64,000 bases of DNA from Dactylosporangium siamense (GTDB lineage Bacteria > Actinomycetota > Actinomycetes > Mycobacteriales > Micromonosporaceae). This document shows positions 38,218 to 46,766 of the stretch, in pieces. Within the stretch, counting starts at the first letter, position 1. The number at the start of each line of letters is the position of its first letter. Under the pieces are notes generated by a model. It was not told the DNA's origin, did not search any database, and saw only the letters and a program-made list of their open reading frames with translations. The stretch is from assembly GCF_016862795.1 (NCBI RefSeq), contig NZ_BONQ01000090.1, forward strand, positions 1 through 64,000, in the 5' to 3' direction. Both the position numbers and the translations under genes were made by a program.

Positions 38218-38541
38218 TCAGTCGGTGCGCCGCGCCAGCCGCAGCCGGCGGTCGGCCGCGGCGGCGTTGCGGTGCAGGCGGTCGGTCTCGGCGCTGAGCA
38301 GGTCGAAACCCGGTGTGGTGAGCCGGTAGTAGCGCCGCAGCCGGGACGCGACGACCTCTTCCCGGTCCAGCTCGATCAGGCCGTCGCCGCGCAGCCGGTC
38401 GAGGATGCCGTACAGCGTGCCGGCCCGCAGGCGAACCCGGTCCTCCGAGATGCGCCGCACGTCCTCCAGCACGCTGTAGCCGTGCTGCGGCTCGGCCGCG
38501 AGCGCGGCCAAGATGAGGAACGTGGACTCACGCAGCGGCAA
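38218..38541 (-). CDS. PadR family transcriptional regulator
   Basis: This protein of about 107 residues is a PadR winged helix: LRESTFLILAALAAEPQHGY, ISEDRVRLRAGTLYGILDRL and a C-terminal RYYRLTTPG wing. A TTG at 38541 is chosen because GAAGGG lies about nine bases upstream; a GTG at 38550 is also possible, and the open frame extends to 38589. PadR proteins repress genes for phenolic-stress or multidrug functions. Here the only gene in the transcript behind it is the condensation-domain gene. Confidence 0.85.
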   Translation of the reverse strand: MPLRESTFLILAALAAEPQHGYSVLEDVRRISEDRVRLRAGTLYGILDRLRGDGLIELDREEVVASRLRRYYRLTTPGFDLLSAETDRLHRNAAAADRRLRLARRTD

Positions 38542-38644
38542 ACCGCCCACACCCTTCGCACAACGGCAGTGACAGCGCGACGCTAACACCGCCGGCGCGG
38601 CGTGGACGGTTCGGCGGGTGATACAAAAACCGATACACCGCCGA

Positions 38645-39199
38645 TCAGCCGATCAGCCGCTCCGCGGTGTCGAAGGCCGCCGTGCCGTCGGTGCAGTGCG
38701 CGGCGAGGAAATCGTGGACGTCACCGCCGCCGGTCTGGACCGGCCCGCACGCCGAGATCCCGCGCAGCCCGCTGTAGACGCAGACGACCCGACCGGCGCC
38801 CGCCGGCCCGCCCCGCGCGAGCATCGCGTCGCAGCGCTGCCACAGCTCGCCCAGCCGGTGCGCCGCCGCCGCGTTGTCCGTGTACACGCCGCCCCACCCG
38901 ACCTGCATGATGACGGCGAGCCGGCCGTGCACGAGGTGGTAGTTGACGGCGTAGGAGTTGACGCCGTGGCCCGCGTGGCTCACCGCGACGTAGTCAGGGG
39001 TACCGCCGGCGAGGACGTCGGCCAGGAACCCGGGCTCGAACAGGTACATCTGGAACGGGTCGATGTCGCGCGTGGTCCAGCACCACGGCTGCGGCGCCCG
39101 CAGCGCCGGCCGCAGCGCGTCGGGCACCGGCGGGACCGGCAGCCCGCTCGACGCGAACGCCGCGGTGAGGTCTTCCCATGACGAGCCGTCCGTCTGCAC
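38645..39199 (-). CDS. hypothetical protein
   Basis: This 184-residue protein probably starts at GTG 39199, though no good Shine-Dalgarno is seen. I do not recognise a family. It has no signal peptide or membrane helix. Aromatic-rich blocks (MYLFEPGFLADVL, HAGHGVNSYAVNYHLVHG, MQVGWGGVYTD) suggest a compact alpha/beta fold. It is divergent from the beta-lactamase-like gene, with 52 bases between them. Confidence 0.65.
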   Translation of the reverse strand: MQTDGSSWEDLTAAFASSGLPVPPVPDALRPALRAPQPWCWTTRDIDPFQMYLFEPGFLADVLAGGTPDYVAVSHAGHGVNSYAVNYHLVHGRLAVIMQVGWGGVYTDNAAAAHRLGELWQRCDAMLARGGPAGAGRVVCVYSGLRGISACGPVQTGGGDVHDFLAAHCTDGTAAFDTAERLIG

Positions 39200-39251
39200 C
39201 CGCCGATTGTGTCGCCGAGTGCCGGGCCGGGCAACGGAGGAGACTGGTTCC

Positions 39252-40301
39252 GTGACGTCACTCGGCGACCAGCTCACCGCTCTGGCCCGCGAAGCGCCGA
39301 TGCCGGCGGTCGCGGTCGTGGTCTTCACCCCGGACGAGCGGCTCGCCGAGGTCGTGCACGGCGTCGCGGACCTCGGCACCGGCCGGCCCGCTCGGGTTGC
39401 CAGCTGGTGGGACCTGGCCAGCCTCACCAAGGTCCTCGTGACGGTCCCCGAGGTGCTCGACCTGGTGGCGCGGCAGCGGATCGGGCTCGACCAGCCGCTG
39501 CACGCCGCCTGGCCGGCCGCCCGGCACGCGCCGTTCGCCGCCGCGACCGTCGCCCAGCTGCTGAGCTACGACGCCGGCCTGCCCGCCACCGTCCCGTTCT
39601 TCACCGGCCTGGCGGGACGCGACGCGATCGTCGAGGCCGCCCTGCGCACGCGGCTGGACCGGCCCGTCGGCTCGGGTGCCGTGTACAGCGACGTGAGCTT
39701 CGTCGTGCTCGGCGCCATGGTCGAGGCGCTCACCGGGAGATCCCTGGCGGCCGCCGCGCTGGAGCGGAGCGGCCTGCGGTATCCGCCGCTGCCGGGCGCG
39801 GCCGTGGCGACCGAGCACTGCGCCTGGCGGGACCGGTTGATCACCGGCGAGGTGCACGACGAGAACGCCGCGGCGATGGGCGGGGTCGCCGGGCACGCGG
39901 GCGCGTTCGCGACGATCGGGCTGCTGGCCCGGACCGGGCAGGACTGGCTCGCGGAGCGGGTGACGACCGCGGAGCTGCACCGGGCGGTCCGCCGGCAGTG
40001 GTCGTCGAACGGCGACGGCGAGCGCTTCGGCCTCGGCTGGTGGCTGACGCCCACCCGGGCGCTGGGTGGGCCGTCCGCCGGTCCGGCGGGGTACGGCATG
40101 TCCGGGTTCGTCGGCAACCGGATCTGGCTGGAACCCGAGCGCGGCTACGGCGTGGCGGTGCTGAGCAACCGCATCCATCCCGTCCGCGCCGACCGGGAAC
40201 CGTTCACCGCGTGGTGCGCCCGCCTGCTGGACCTCGTCGCCGCGGCGGTCAGAATCCGATCACCGGCACCGACTCCACCGCACCCCACGCCAGGCCGCTG
40301 A
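39252..40301 (+). CDS. serine beta-lactamase family (class C-like/esterase) hydrolase
   Basis: This 349-residue protein starts at GTG 39252, with GGAGGAG nine bases upstream. It shows the serine-penicillin-recognising motif SLTK near residue 55 in WDLASLTKVL and a YxN-like YSDVSF near residue 140. The C-terminal strand (GYGMSGFVGNRIWLEPERGYGVAVLSN) carries a GFVG in place of the usual HTG/KTG. No signal peptide is present, so it is probably a cytoplasmic esterase or peptidase rather than a resistance enzyme. Its 3' end overlaps the convergent membrane-protein gene by 53 bases. Confidence 0.85.
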   Translation: MTSLGDQLTALAREAPMPAVAVVVFTPDERLAEVVHGVADLGTGRPARVASWWDLASLTKVLVTVPEVLDLVARQRIGLDQPLHAAWPAARHAPFAAATVAQLLSYDAGLPATVPFFTGLAGRDAIVEAALRTRLDRPVGSGAVYSDVSFVVLGAMVEALTGRSLAAAALERSGLRYPPLPGAAVATEHCAWRDRLITGEVHDENAAAMGGVAGHAGAFATIGLLARTGQDWLAERVTTAELHRAVRRQWSSNGDGERFGLGWWLTPTRALGGPSAGPAGYGMSGFVGNRIWLEPERGYGVAVLSNRIHPVRADREPFTAWCARLLDLVAAAVRIRSPAPTPPHPTPGR

Positions 40302-40899
40302 CCGTGCACGCCACGACGGCCGCGACGGCGAACCTCGACCACGACCGCGGACCCCGCCGCCGGCCGAACATCCACGCGGTGACCGCGATCCCCGCGACGA
40401 CCTGCAGGCACCCTTCGGCGAGCCGCTGCCGCCCGTGGTCACCGACGGCGAGCAGGCTGACGACGATGTCGACGCCGGCCCCGGCCAGCAGCCCGCAGGC
40501 CAGCCCGGCGGCGGCCGCCGCGACCGGCGCCCGGTCGGTGCGGATCACGTGCGCCAGCACACCGAGCACGGCACCGCCCACCACGGACAGCAGCATCCAG
40601 TACGCCGCCGCCGTCATCAGCCCGTCGCCGGCGCGGCCGGCGTTGAGCAGGTAGTAGCAGCCGGTCGCCGTGCACAGGACCACGATCGCGGCGGCCGCCG
40701 CGCCGGCCCGCGTCCGCGCCGGGAACGCCGCCACGAACGCCGCGCAGCCCCACGCGAAGCCGGTGCTGGCAAGGAACTGCAGCACCGTGCGCGCCGTGCC
40801 GTCGACCCGGTCGGCATACACGCAGGCCACCCCGAGCCCCAACCCCACCACGACCGGCACCAGCCATCCGAGACGCGACCTCACCATGACTGCCATCAT
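40249..40899 (-). CDS. DUF6518 family membrane protein
   Basis: This protein of about 216 residues is almost wholly hydrophobic with six to seven predicted helices. It shows the family pattern LGLGVACVYADR, then RTVLQFLASTGFAWGCAAFVAA. Function is unknown. Three in-frame ATGs (40899, 40896, 40887) are possible; GAAAG eight bases before the first favours it. It is divergent from the SigE-type sigma factor gene. Confidence 0.8.
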   Translation of the reverse strand: MMAVMVRSRLGWLVPVVVGLGLGVACVYADRVDGTARTVLQFLASTGFAWGCAAFVAAFPARTRAGAAAAAIVVLCTATGCYYLLNAGRAGDGLMTAAAYWMLLSVVGGAVLGVLAHVIRTDRAPVAAAAAGLACGLLAGAGVDIVVSLLAVGDHGRQRLAEGCLQVVAGIAVTAWMFGRRRGPRSWSRFAVAAVVACTVSGLAWGAVESVPVIGF

Positions 40900-40971
40900 C
40901 CAGATCGCTTTCAACCTCCGCACGGGGTGGCGCGTCAGTGCGGTGACAGGCCATGAGGGAGAGGCGATGGT

Positions 40972-41481
40972 GTGGAGATCGAGGGCTTCGCGCAATTCGT
41001 GGCGGTGCGCTACGCCGAGCTGGCGCGCACCGCCTACCTGCTGACGGGTTCGCCGCACGCCGCCGAGGACCTGGTGCAGTCGTGCCTGTTGAAGGTCATG
41101 GCGCGGTGGGACGAGGTCGACGATCCGATGGCGTACCTGCGGCGGGCGATGGTCAACCAGCGGATCAGCCTGTGGCGGCGTCTGCAGCGGGAGCTGCTCA
41201 GCGCCCGGCCACCGGACACGGTGGTGTCCGACCCGTCCGGTGGGCTGGCCGACCGGACGACCCTCGTGGCCGAGCTGGCCCGGCTGCCGAAGCAGATGCG
41301 GGCGGTGCTGGTCCTGCGCTACTTCGACGACCTGTCCGAGGCGGATACGGCCGCCGCGCTGGGGTGCTCGGTCGGCTCGGTGAAGAGCCAGGCGTCGCGG
41401 GGGCTGGCCCGGCTGCGGACGTTGCTGAGCGAGCCGGTGGAGGCCCTGGAGAACCCTGCGGTGCGAAGGAGTGGGCAGTGA
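40972..41481 (+). CDS. SigE family ECF RNA polymerase sigma factor
   Basis: This 169-residue protein has sigma region 2 (FVAVRYAELARTAYLLTGSP, AEDLVQSCLLKVMARWD) and region 4 (LPKQMRAVLVLRYFDDLSEA, CSVGSVKSQASRGLARLR). The WRRLQRE link and the lack of extensions fit the actinobacterial SigE-type group. GTG 40972 has GAGAGG seven bases upstream. Its stop overlaps the start of the next gene (GTGA), which encodes a single-pass membrane protein and may be its anti-sigma factor. Confidence 0.92.
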   Translation: MEIEGFAQFVAVRYAELARTAYLLTGSPHAAEDLVQSCLLKVMARWDEVDDPMAYLRRAMVNQRISLWRRLQRELLSARPPDTVVSDPSGGLADRTTLVAELARLPKQMRAVLVLRYFDDLSEADTAAALGCSVGSVKSQASRGLARLRTLLSEPVEALENPAVRRSGQ

Positions 41482-42914
41482 CTGAAGTGGAAGACCGGCT
41501 GCGGGCGGAGCTGATCCGCTCGGCGGACGTCATGCGGCCCGCGCAGGATCCGATGCGGCGTCTGCTCGCCCGCCGTCGCCGCCGCCTGCACTGGCGCTGG
41601 ACGGGTGTCCTGGCCACCGTCGTGGCGCTGACATTGACGGGCGGGGCGCTCACGACCGCCGGCGGGCCCGCGCCGGACGTCCCCCCGACGCCGCCGCCGG
41701 TCGGTCCGGCACGGGAGACGATGAAGTTGCCGATCACCTCGCAATGGACCCGCGAGCTGCTGGCCGCGCCGACCCGCGGCAATCTCGCGGGCGACACCGC
41801 GCTGGTCGCCGACCTCACCCGGCAGCTGGCCGCCAATCGGCGGTTCTGGAACGTGGACCCGGCGCTGGACCGGGTGAAGGTGCTGCTGCTGGCCGATGTC
41901 GCCGGGGCGCGGATGTACGTGATGGCGTACTACAACGACACCCATGCCGTGTCCGTCAGTTCGGGCGGCCCGCCCGGAAGTTCGACGGCCGCCCTCGCGG
42001 GTGGCGAGTTCGGCGGCGGCGTCGAGGGTCTGCGCCCGTTCACGGCCTCCAGCGCGGGCGCCGAGCTCACCGGTAGGCCGCCGTACTCGTACGTGTGGGC
42101 GCTGGCACCGCCGGGCTGCCAGATCGCCACCTCCCGGGAGGCGCGGTTCGAGGAGGCGGGCACGGTCACCCGCACCTGGGTCGACCAGGGCGACCACGTC
42201 GTGCGCCCGGGCAAGGACCTCACCATGTGGTGGCGGTTCACCTGTGGCGGGGTCGTGCGCGACGTCGAACAGGGATCGTCGGACATCGCAACCCCGGCGA
42301 CGCTCACGGGCCCGGCGGTGACCGAACGCGGCCAGGCCGACCCGGCGCTGGTGACCCAGGCACTGGCGGAGTGGCGGTCGCTGCCGGGACTGCCGGTCAG
42401 CCGGCACCGGGCGCTGTGGGGCGGGACCCCGCCGGGCACCACCGAGCCGACGGTGGTCGTCGTCGGTGAAGCGCCGGGCGGTGGCGTGCAGGTCTGCGCG
42501 CTCACCGGCACGGACGAGCACCCGGTGTTCGCCACGGTGGTGGCGAACAGCCCGCTCGACTACAGCGGCGGCAACCCGATACCGGCCGGCGGCCCCCGGG
42601 CAGGCGTCACCACCGCCGTCGCCGCGTCGGCCGATCTGGTGGTGGTGCGGCTGCCCGACCCGGCCGACCCGTTCGTCCTGTCGGACCGGCTGCTGGTGAT
42701 CGCCCCGCCGGGCGCCACCAAGCTGCAGCTCACCGGCAGCGGCACGCCGACGGTACCCCTCGTCGACGGCGTGGCCGTGATCACCGCGAAGACACCGGCG
42801 GTCCTGACGGTGCGGGCGACCGACGCCGGCGGCGCGACCCTCGCACAGCTGAAGGTGTCCGAACCCGACGCCGACGGCCTGATCTTCGGCCAGGCCCTGC
42901 TGCGGCGCTGGTAG
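41478..42914 (+). CDS. membrane-anchored protein paired with a SigE-type sigma factor (possible anti-sigma)
   Basis: This 478-residue protein has a cytoplasmic N-terminus of about 40 residues (VEDRLRAELIRSAD, RRLLARRRRR), one transmembrane helix (about 42-62) and a large outer domain with a Pro-rich stretch first. The outer part shows no family I can name. The layout and coupling (GTGA overlap, AAGGAG six bases before GTG) match sigma/anti-sigma pairs, but no ZAS motif (HxxxCxxC) is seen, so an anti-sigma role is inference. Confidence 0.8.
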   Translation: MTEVEDRLRAELIRSADVMRPAQDPMRRLLARRRRRLHWRWTGVLATVVALTLTGGALTTAGGPAPDVPPTPPPVGPARETMKLPITSQWTRELLAAPTRGNLAGDTALVADLTRQLAANRRFWNVDPALDRVKVLLLADVAGARMYVMAYYNDTHAVSVSSGGPPGSSTAALAGGEFGGGVEGLRPFTASSAGAELTGRPPYSYVWALAPPGCQIATSREARFEEAGTVTRTWVDQGDHVVRPGKDLTMWWRFTCGGVVRDVEQGSSDIATPATLTGPAVTERGQADPALVTQALAEWRSLPGLPVSRHRALWGGTPPGTTEPTVVVVGEAPGGGVQVCALTGTDEHPVFATVVANSPLDYSGGNPIPAGGPRAGVTTAVAASADLVVVRLPDPADPFVLSDRLLVIAPPGATKLQLTGSGTPTVPLVDGVAVITAKTPAVLTVRATDAGGATLAQLKVSEPDADGLIFGQALLRRW

Positions 42915-42953
42915 GTCGCCGGCGGTGGCCCCGGCGACCGGTATGGTGCAGCG

Positions 42954-43757
42954 ATGAACCGCACCGCGCTGGTCACCGGGGCCTCGTCCGGTATCGGGAA
43001 GGCCACCGCCGCCGCGCTCGCCAGCCGGGGTTACCGGGTCATCGGCACCAGCCGTCGGCCCGATGCGCTCAAGCGGGAGCAGCGGCTGGACGGGGTCGAA
43101 TACGAGCCGCTGGACCTCGGCGACGAGGCGTCGATCGAGGCCCTGGCCGCCGCTATCGGCCCGGTCGACGTGCTGGTCAACAACGCCGGGGAGAGCCAGT
43201 CGGGTCCGTTCGAGGAACTGCCCGGCGACGCGTTGCGCCGGCTGTTCCAGGTCAACGTCCTCGGGCCGGTCCACCTGAGCCAGCTGCTCCTGCCCGGGAT
43301 GCGGGAGCGGCGGTACGGCAGAGTGGTGATGGTCGGGTCGATGCTCGCGTCGTTCCCGCTCGCCTACCGCTCGTCGTATGTCGCGTCGAAGGCCGCGTTG
43401 AAGGGGTTCAGCGACGGGGCCCGGCACGAGTACACACCGTTCAACGTGTGGCTCACGACGGTGGAGCCCGGGTCGATCAACACGGGGATCAGCGAGCGCC
43501 GGACGAAGTACGTGGCGGAGGGCTCGCCGCACCGGGCGGACTTCGAGCGGATGCTTGCCGCGCTCGACCGCAACGAGAGCAAGGGCGTGCCGGCCGAGCG
43601 GGTCGCCGAGACGATCGTCAAGGCGGTCGAGGCGCCCCGGCCGAAGGCGTTCTACGCGGTCGGCAGCAACGCGCCGGTCGTGTTCCCGCTGCGGCGGCTG
43701 CTGCCGTCGGGCCTGGTGGCGAAGACCGTCCACCGCCGCCACGACCTGCGCCGCTGA
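42954..43757 (+). CDS. short-chain dehydrogenase/reductase
   Basis: This 267-residue classical SDR has the NAD(P)-binding TGASSGIG (residues 8-15), a Rossmann Arg in GTSRRPD that favours NADP, NNAG near 80, the catalytic Ser block VVMVGSML and YxxxK in SSYVASKAAL. No membrane segment is present. The substrate is unknown. It follows the sigma/membrane pair by 39 bases and may be its own unit. Confidence 0.92.
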   Translation: MNRTALVTGASSGIGKATAAALASRGYRVIGTSRRPDALKREQRLDGVEYEPLDLGDEASIEALAAAIGPVDVLVNNAGESQSGPFEELPGDALRRLFQVNVLGPVHLSQLLLPGMRERRYGRVVMVGSMLASFPLAYRSSYVASKAALKGFSDGARHEYTPFNVWLTTVEPGSINTGISERRTKYVAEGSPHRADFERMLAALDRNESKGVPAERVAETIVKAVEAPRPKAFYAVGSNAPVVFPLRRLLPSGLVAKTVHRRHDLRR

Positions 43758-43805
43758 GCCGAGCGGACGGTCGGGCGGAAAACCTGGAAAAAGTTCCGGC
43801 CGGGT

Positions 43806-43834
43806 TGTCGATCGGGGCGGGGGTGCGTTCGTAG
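43806..43834 (+). promoter_or_regulatory. candidate ECF42-type promoter
   Basis: TGTCGA (43806-43811) is followed after 18 bases by CGTAG (43830-43834). A TGTCGA -35 is the motif I recall for ECF42 sigma factors. It lies 51 bases upstream of the first gene of an operon that ends with such a sigma factor. Confidence 0.45.
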
Positions 43835-43885
43835 CCCAGGTGAGAGACCGGCGCAGGGCCGGTCCGCACCGCACCGGAGGCCGCA

Positions 43886-44323
43886 ATGAGCACCACGACC
43901 CACACCGCCGCCCAGTCCCCCACCCAGCACACCGCCGCCGGCCGGCCGTCGCTGCGCTCGCTGCTGCTGGCCGGTGCCGCCGCCACGGCCGTGGCCAGCG
44001 TCGCGACCGCGACCGTCGCGGCCGCCGGGCACGCGGCCGGGATCAGCCTGGACGTGTCCGGCGCGCCCATCCCGGTGCCCGGGTTCGCCACGCTGACCGC
44101 GGTGTTCTCGCTGGTCGGGCTGGTGCTCGCCGCGGTGCTGCGGCGTTTCGCGGCCCGCCCGCGCCGGGTGTTCGTGCGCACTACGGTGGCGTTGACGGCG
44201 CTGTCGCTGGTGCCGGACGTCATCGCGGACGCCGCGCCCTCGACGAAGGCGCTGCTGATGCTGACGCACCTGGTCGCCGCCGCGATCGTCATCCCCGCGA
44301 TCGCCCGCCGCCTGTCCGCCTGA
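43886..44323 (+). CDS. DUF6069 family membrane protein
   Basis: This 145-residue protein has about four transmembrane helices. The GISLDVSGAPIPVPGFATLTA segment after the first helix and the PSTKALLMLTHLVAAAIVIP end are typical of DUF6069. CGGAGG lies five bases before the ATG. It is first in an operon with a DGPF protein and an ECF sigma factor. Function is unknown. Confidence 0.85.
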   Translation: MSTTTHTAAQSPTQHTAAGRPSLRSLLLAGAAATAVASVATATVAAAGHAAGISLDVSGAPIPVPGFATLTAVFSLVGLVLAAVLRRFAARPRRVFVRTTVALTALSLVPDVIADAAPSTKALLMLTHLVAAAIVIPAIARRLSA

Positions 44324-44347
44324 AGCACCACCGACGAGGAGCCGACG

Positions 44348-44701
44348 ATGAAGCAGTACATGTTGTCCGTGCACCACGACTACGACGTGCCGATGCCGAC
44401 CGGGGATGACCTGCAGGCCTCGTTCGAGCAGGTCGACCGGGTCAACCAGGAGATGGTGAGCACCGGCGTCTGGGTCTTCGGCGGTGGCCTGCTGTCACCG
44501 GACACCGCGACCGTCGTGCTGGCCGGGACCGGGGACACGACGATGACCGACGGGCCGTTCACCGAGACCAAGGAGCAGCTCGGCGGGTTCTGGGTGATCC
44601 GCTGCGCCGACCTCGACGCGGCACTCAGCTGGGCGGAGCAGTGCTCGCAGGCGTGCCGGGGCCCGGTCGAGGTGCGGCCGTTCGAGGACGAGCCCGCCTG
44701 A
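44348..44701 (+). CDS. YCII-related DGPF domain protein
   Basis: This 117-residue protein is a dimeric ferredoxin-like alpha/beta fold of the YciI type with the signature DGPFTETKEQLGGFWVI near residues 68-84. GAGGAG precedes the ATG by six bases. DGPF proteins are the standard partners of ECF42 sigma factors, and this one ends three bases before such a gene. The biochemical role is unknown. Confidence 0.92.
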   Translation: MKQYMLSVHHDYDVPMPTGDDLQASFEQVDRVNQEMVSTGVWVFGGGLLSPDTATVVLAGTGDTTMTDGPFTETKEQLGGFWVIRCADLDAALSWAEQCSQACRGPVEVRPFEDEPA

Positions 44702-44704
44702 GCC

Positions 44705-45883
44705 ATGGACCTCGACGGCATCTACCGGGCGGAGTACGGACGCTGCGTGGCCACGCTCGCCCGCCTCCTCGGCGACATCAGCATCGCCGAGGAGGCCGTC
44801 CAGGACGCGTTCACCGTGGCCCTGGAGAAGTGGGACACGCCGCCGCCCAACCCGGGGGCGTGGATCGTGACCACGGCCCGGAACCGGGCCATCGACCGGC
44901 TGCGCCGCGAATCGACCCGCGAGGCCCGGCACGCCCAGGCGCTGCTGCTGTATCAACCCGACGAGCCCGAGGAGGTAGGACCCGTGCGCGACGACCAGCT
45001 CCGCCTGATCTTCACCTGCTGCCACCCGGCGCTCGCGCCGCTGGCGCAGACGGCGCTCACGTTGCGGCTCATGGGCGGGCTCGAGGTGCCCGAGATCGCG
45101 CGGGCCTATCTGGTGCCGGAGGCGACCGTCGCGCAGCGCATCGTGCGGGCGAAGAAGAAGATCCGCGACGCGGGCATCCCGTACCGCGTGCCGGGCGGTG
45201 CCGAACTGCCGGCCCGGCTGCCACCCGTGCTGACCGTGCTGTATCTGATCTTCAACGAGGGGTACGCGTCGACGTCCGGCGACCTCGTCCGCACCGACCT
45301 GTGCCTGGAGGCCGTCCGGCTGGCCCGGGCGCTCGCCGACCTGATGCCCGACGAGCCCGAGGTCCTCGGGCTCCTCGCCCTGCTGATCCTCATCGAGGCC
45401 CGGCGCCCGGCCCGGGTGAGCCCCACGGGTGAGCTCGTCACCCTCACCGAGCAGGACCGGTCGCTGTGGAACCAGGAGCTGATCGCCGAAGGCCACGCCC
45501 TGGTCCGCCGGTGCCTCAAGCGCAACCGGCCCGGACCGTACCAGATCCAGGCCGCCATCAATGCGGTGCACACCGACGGGCCGGCCACCGACTGGGTCCA
45601 GGTGCTCGCGCTCTACGACCAGCTCCTGGCCCGGTCGTCGACCCAGGTCGTGCTGCTCAACCGGGCCGTCGCCGTCGCCGAGGTGCACGGCCCGGCGCTG
45701 GCCCTCGCGTCGATCGAGGGCGTCGACCTGCCCGGGTACCACCTGCTGCCGGCGACGCGGGCGGACCTGCTGGCCCGGCTCGGCCGGACCGGCGAGGCCC
45801 GCGCCGCCTACGACGAGGCGATCACCCTGGCCGGCAACGACACCGAGCGGACGTTCCTGCAGGGCCGCCGCGCCGAGCTCTAG
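44705..45883 (+). CDS. ECF42-type RNA polymerase sigma factor with C-terminal extension
   Basis: This 392-residue protein has sigma region 2 (YRAEYGRCVATLARLLGD, EEAVQDAFTVALEKWD, PGAWIVTTARNRAIDRLRR) and region 4 (LALTLRLMGG-like helix, VPEIARAYLVPEATVAQRIVRAKKKI). About 200 further residues (LYLIFNEGYASTSGDLVRTDLCLEA and TPR-like helices) are typical of ECF42 and take the place of an anti-sigma factor. It lies three bases behind the DGPF gene. The promoter-like TGTCGA upstream of the operon suggests autoregulation. Confidence 0.92.
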   Translation: MDLDGIYRAEYGRCVATLARLLGDISIAEEAVQDAFTVALEKWDTPPPNPGAWIVTTARNRAIDRLRRESTREARHAQALLLYQPDEPEEVGPVRDDQLRLIFTCCHPALAPLAQTALTLRLMGGLEVPEIARAYLVPEATVAQRIVRAKKKIRDAGIPYRVPGGAELPARLPPVLTVLYLIFNEGYASTSGDLVRTDLCLEAVRLARALADLMPDEPEVLGLLALLILIEARRPARVSPTGELVTLTEQDRSLWNQELIAEGHALVRRCLKRNRPGPYQIQAAINAVHTDGPATDWVQVLALYDQLLARSSTQVVLLNRAVAVAEVHGPALALASIEGVDLPGYHLLPATRADLLARLGRTGEARAAYDEAITLAGNDTERTFLQGRRAEL

Positions 45884-45890
45884 CGACGCT

Positions 45891-46727
45891 CTAGAGACGC
45901 AGCAGCGCGTCCACCACGACCGGCCACGCCACCCGCGGCACGCCCTGGCCGACGCCCGGCAGGGTGAGCAGCGTGGCGCCGGGGATCTCCGCGGCCAGCG
46001 CCACCGCATTGCCGTGCGGGAAGAACGGGTCCTCGTCGCCGTGCACCACCAGGGTCGGCGCGGTGATCGTGCCGAGCCGCTCCCGCCACCGCGGCCGGCA
46101 GTCGACGGCGGCGAACATGCTGCCGACGTGGCTGGCCCGCTGCGCCTGCGGGGTCCGGCCGGCCTGGTCGAACACCGCTCCGGCCGTGGCTCGGGCGTCG
46201 CGCTCGTCGAAGCCCCGTGACCCGGACAGCAGCCGCGCGCTGCCGGTCATGTACTCCACGACGCTGTCGCGGTCGGTCCAGTCCGGTGCGGGACGCCCGA
46301 ACAGCTGCCCCATCACCTCGGGGTCGTGGTCGGGCAGGTCCGGATCGACGGGGCCGGGTGCGACCGGCCGGGTGGAGATCAGCGTCAGCGACGCGACCTG
46401 GTCGGGGTGGTCGAGCGCGAGGAGCTGGGCGATGAACCCGCCGACGCCCATCCCGACCACGTGGGCCCGGTCCAGCTTCAGCTTCGCGAGGAGCCGGGAC
46501 GCGTCGGTCACCAGGTCGCGCAGGTCGTAGTCCGGCGCGTCGGGGTCGGCGTATGTCGACCTGCCCGCGTCGCGCAGGTCGTAGCGCACCACGTGGCGCC
46601 CGCGCAGCGCGGCGCAGAACTCGTCGGGCCAGCTCATCATGGTGATGCCGATGAGCAGTACCGCCGGATCCGCCGGATCTCCGAAGGTCTCCACGCACAA
46701 CTCGACACCGTTGGTCTTGGTCTGCAT
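45891..46727 (-). CDS. alpha/beta hydrolase fold protein lacking the nucleophile Ser
   Basis: This 278-residue protein follows the epoxide hydrolase/haloperoxidase-like pattern (VLLIGITMMSWP oxyanion loop, RYDLRDAGRST, APTLVVHGDEDPFFP with the acid Asp). At the nucleophile elbow it reads VVGMGVGG, with Gly where Ser of GxSxG belongs. The expected C-terminal His is also unclear, since GVGQGVPR stands where a GxGH is usual. It may be non-catalytic. It is convergent with the ECF42 operon, with seven bases between stops. Confidence 0.88.
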   Translation of the reverse strand: MQTKTNGVELCVETFGDPADPAVLLIGITMMSWPDEFCAALRGRHVVRYDLRDAGRSTYADPDAPDYDLRDLVTDASRLLAKLKLDRAHVVGMGVGGFIAQLLALDHPDQVASLTLISTRPVAPGPVDPDLPDHDPEVMGQLFGRPAPDWTDRDSVVEYMTGSARLLSGSRGFDERDARATAGAVFDQAGRTPQAQRASHVGSMFAAVDCRPRWRERLGTITAPTLVVHGDEDPFFPHGNAVALAAEIPGATLLTLPGVGQGVPRVAWPVVVDALLRL

Positions 46728-46766
46728 ATCAGTGCATACGAAGCGGGGGCGGGAAAGTCATCGGGG

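Noticed and set aside
36847-38541. Start of an NRPS biosynthetic cluster
   Set aside because: There is only one condensation-like domain; no adenylation, carrier or thioesterase domain is present in the window.
39252-40301. A beta-lactam resistance gene paired with the altered PBP
   Set aside because: The protein lacks a signal peptide and the HTG/KTG motif is changed. The two genes are about 18 kb apart, so a resistance role is not supported.
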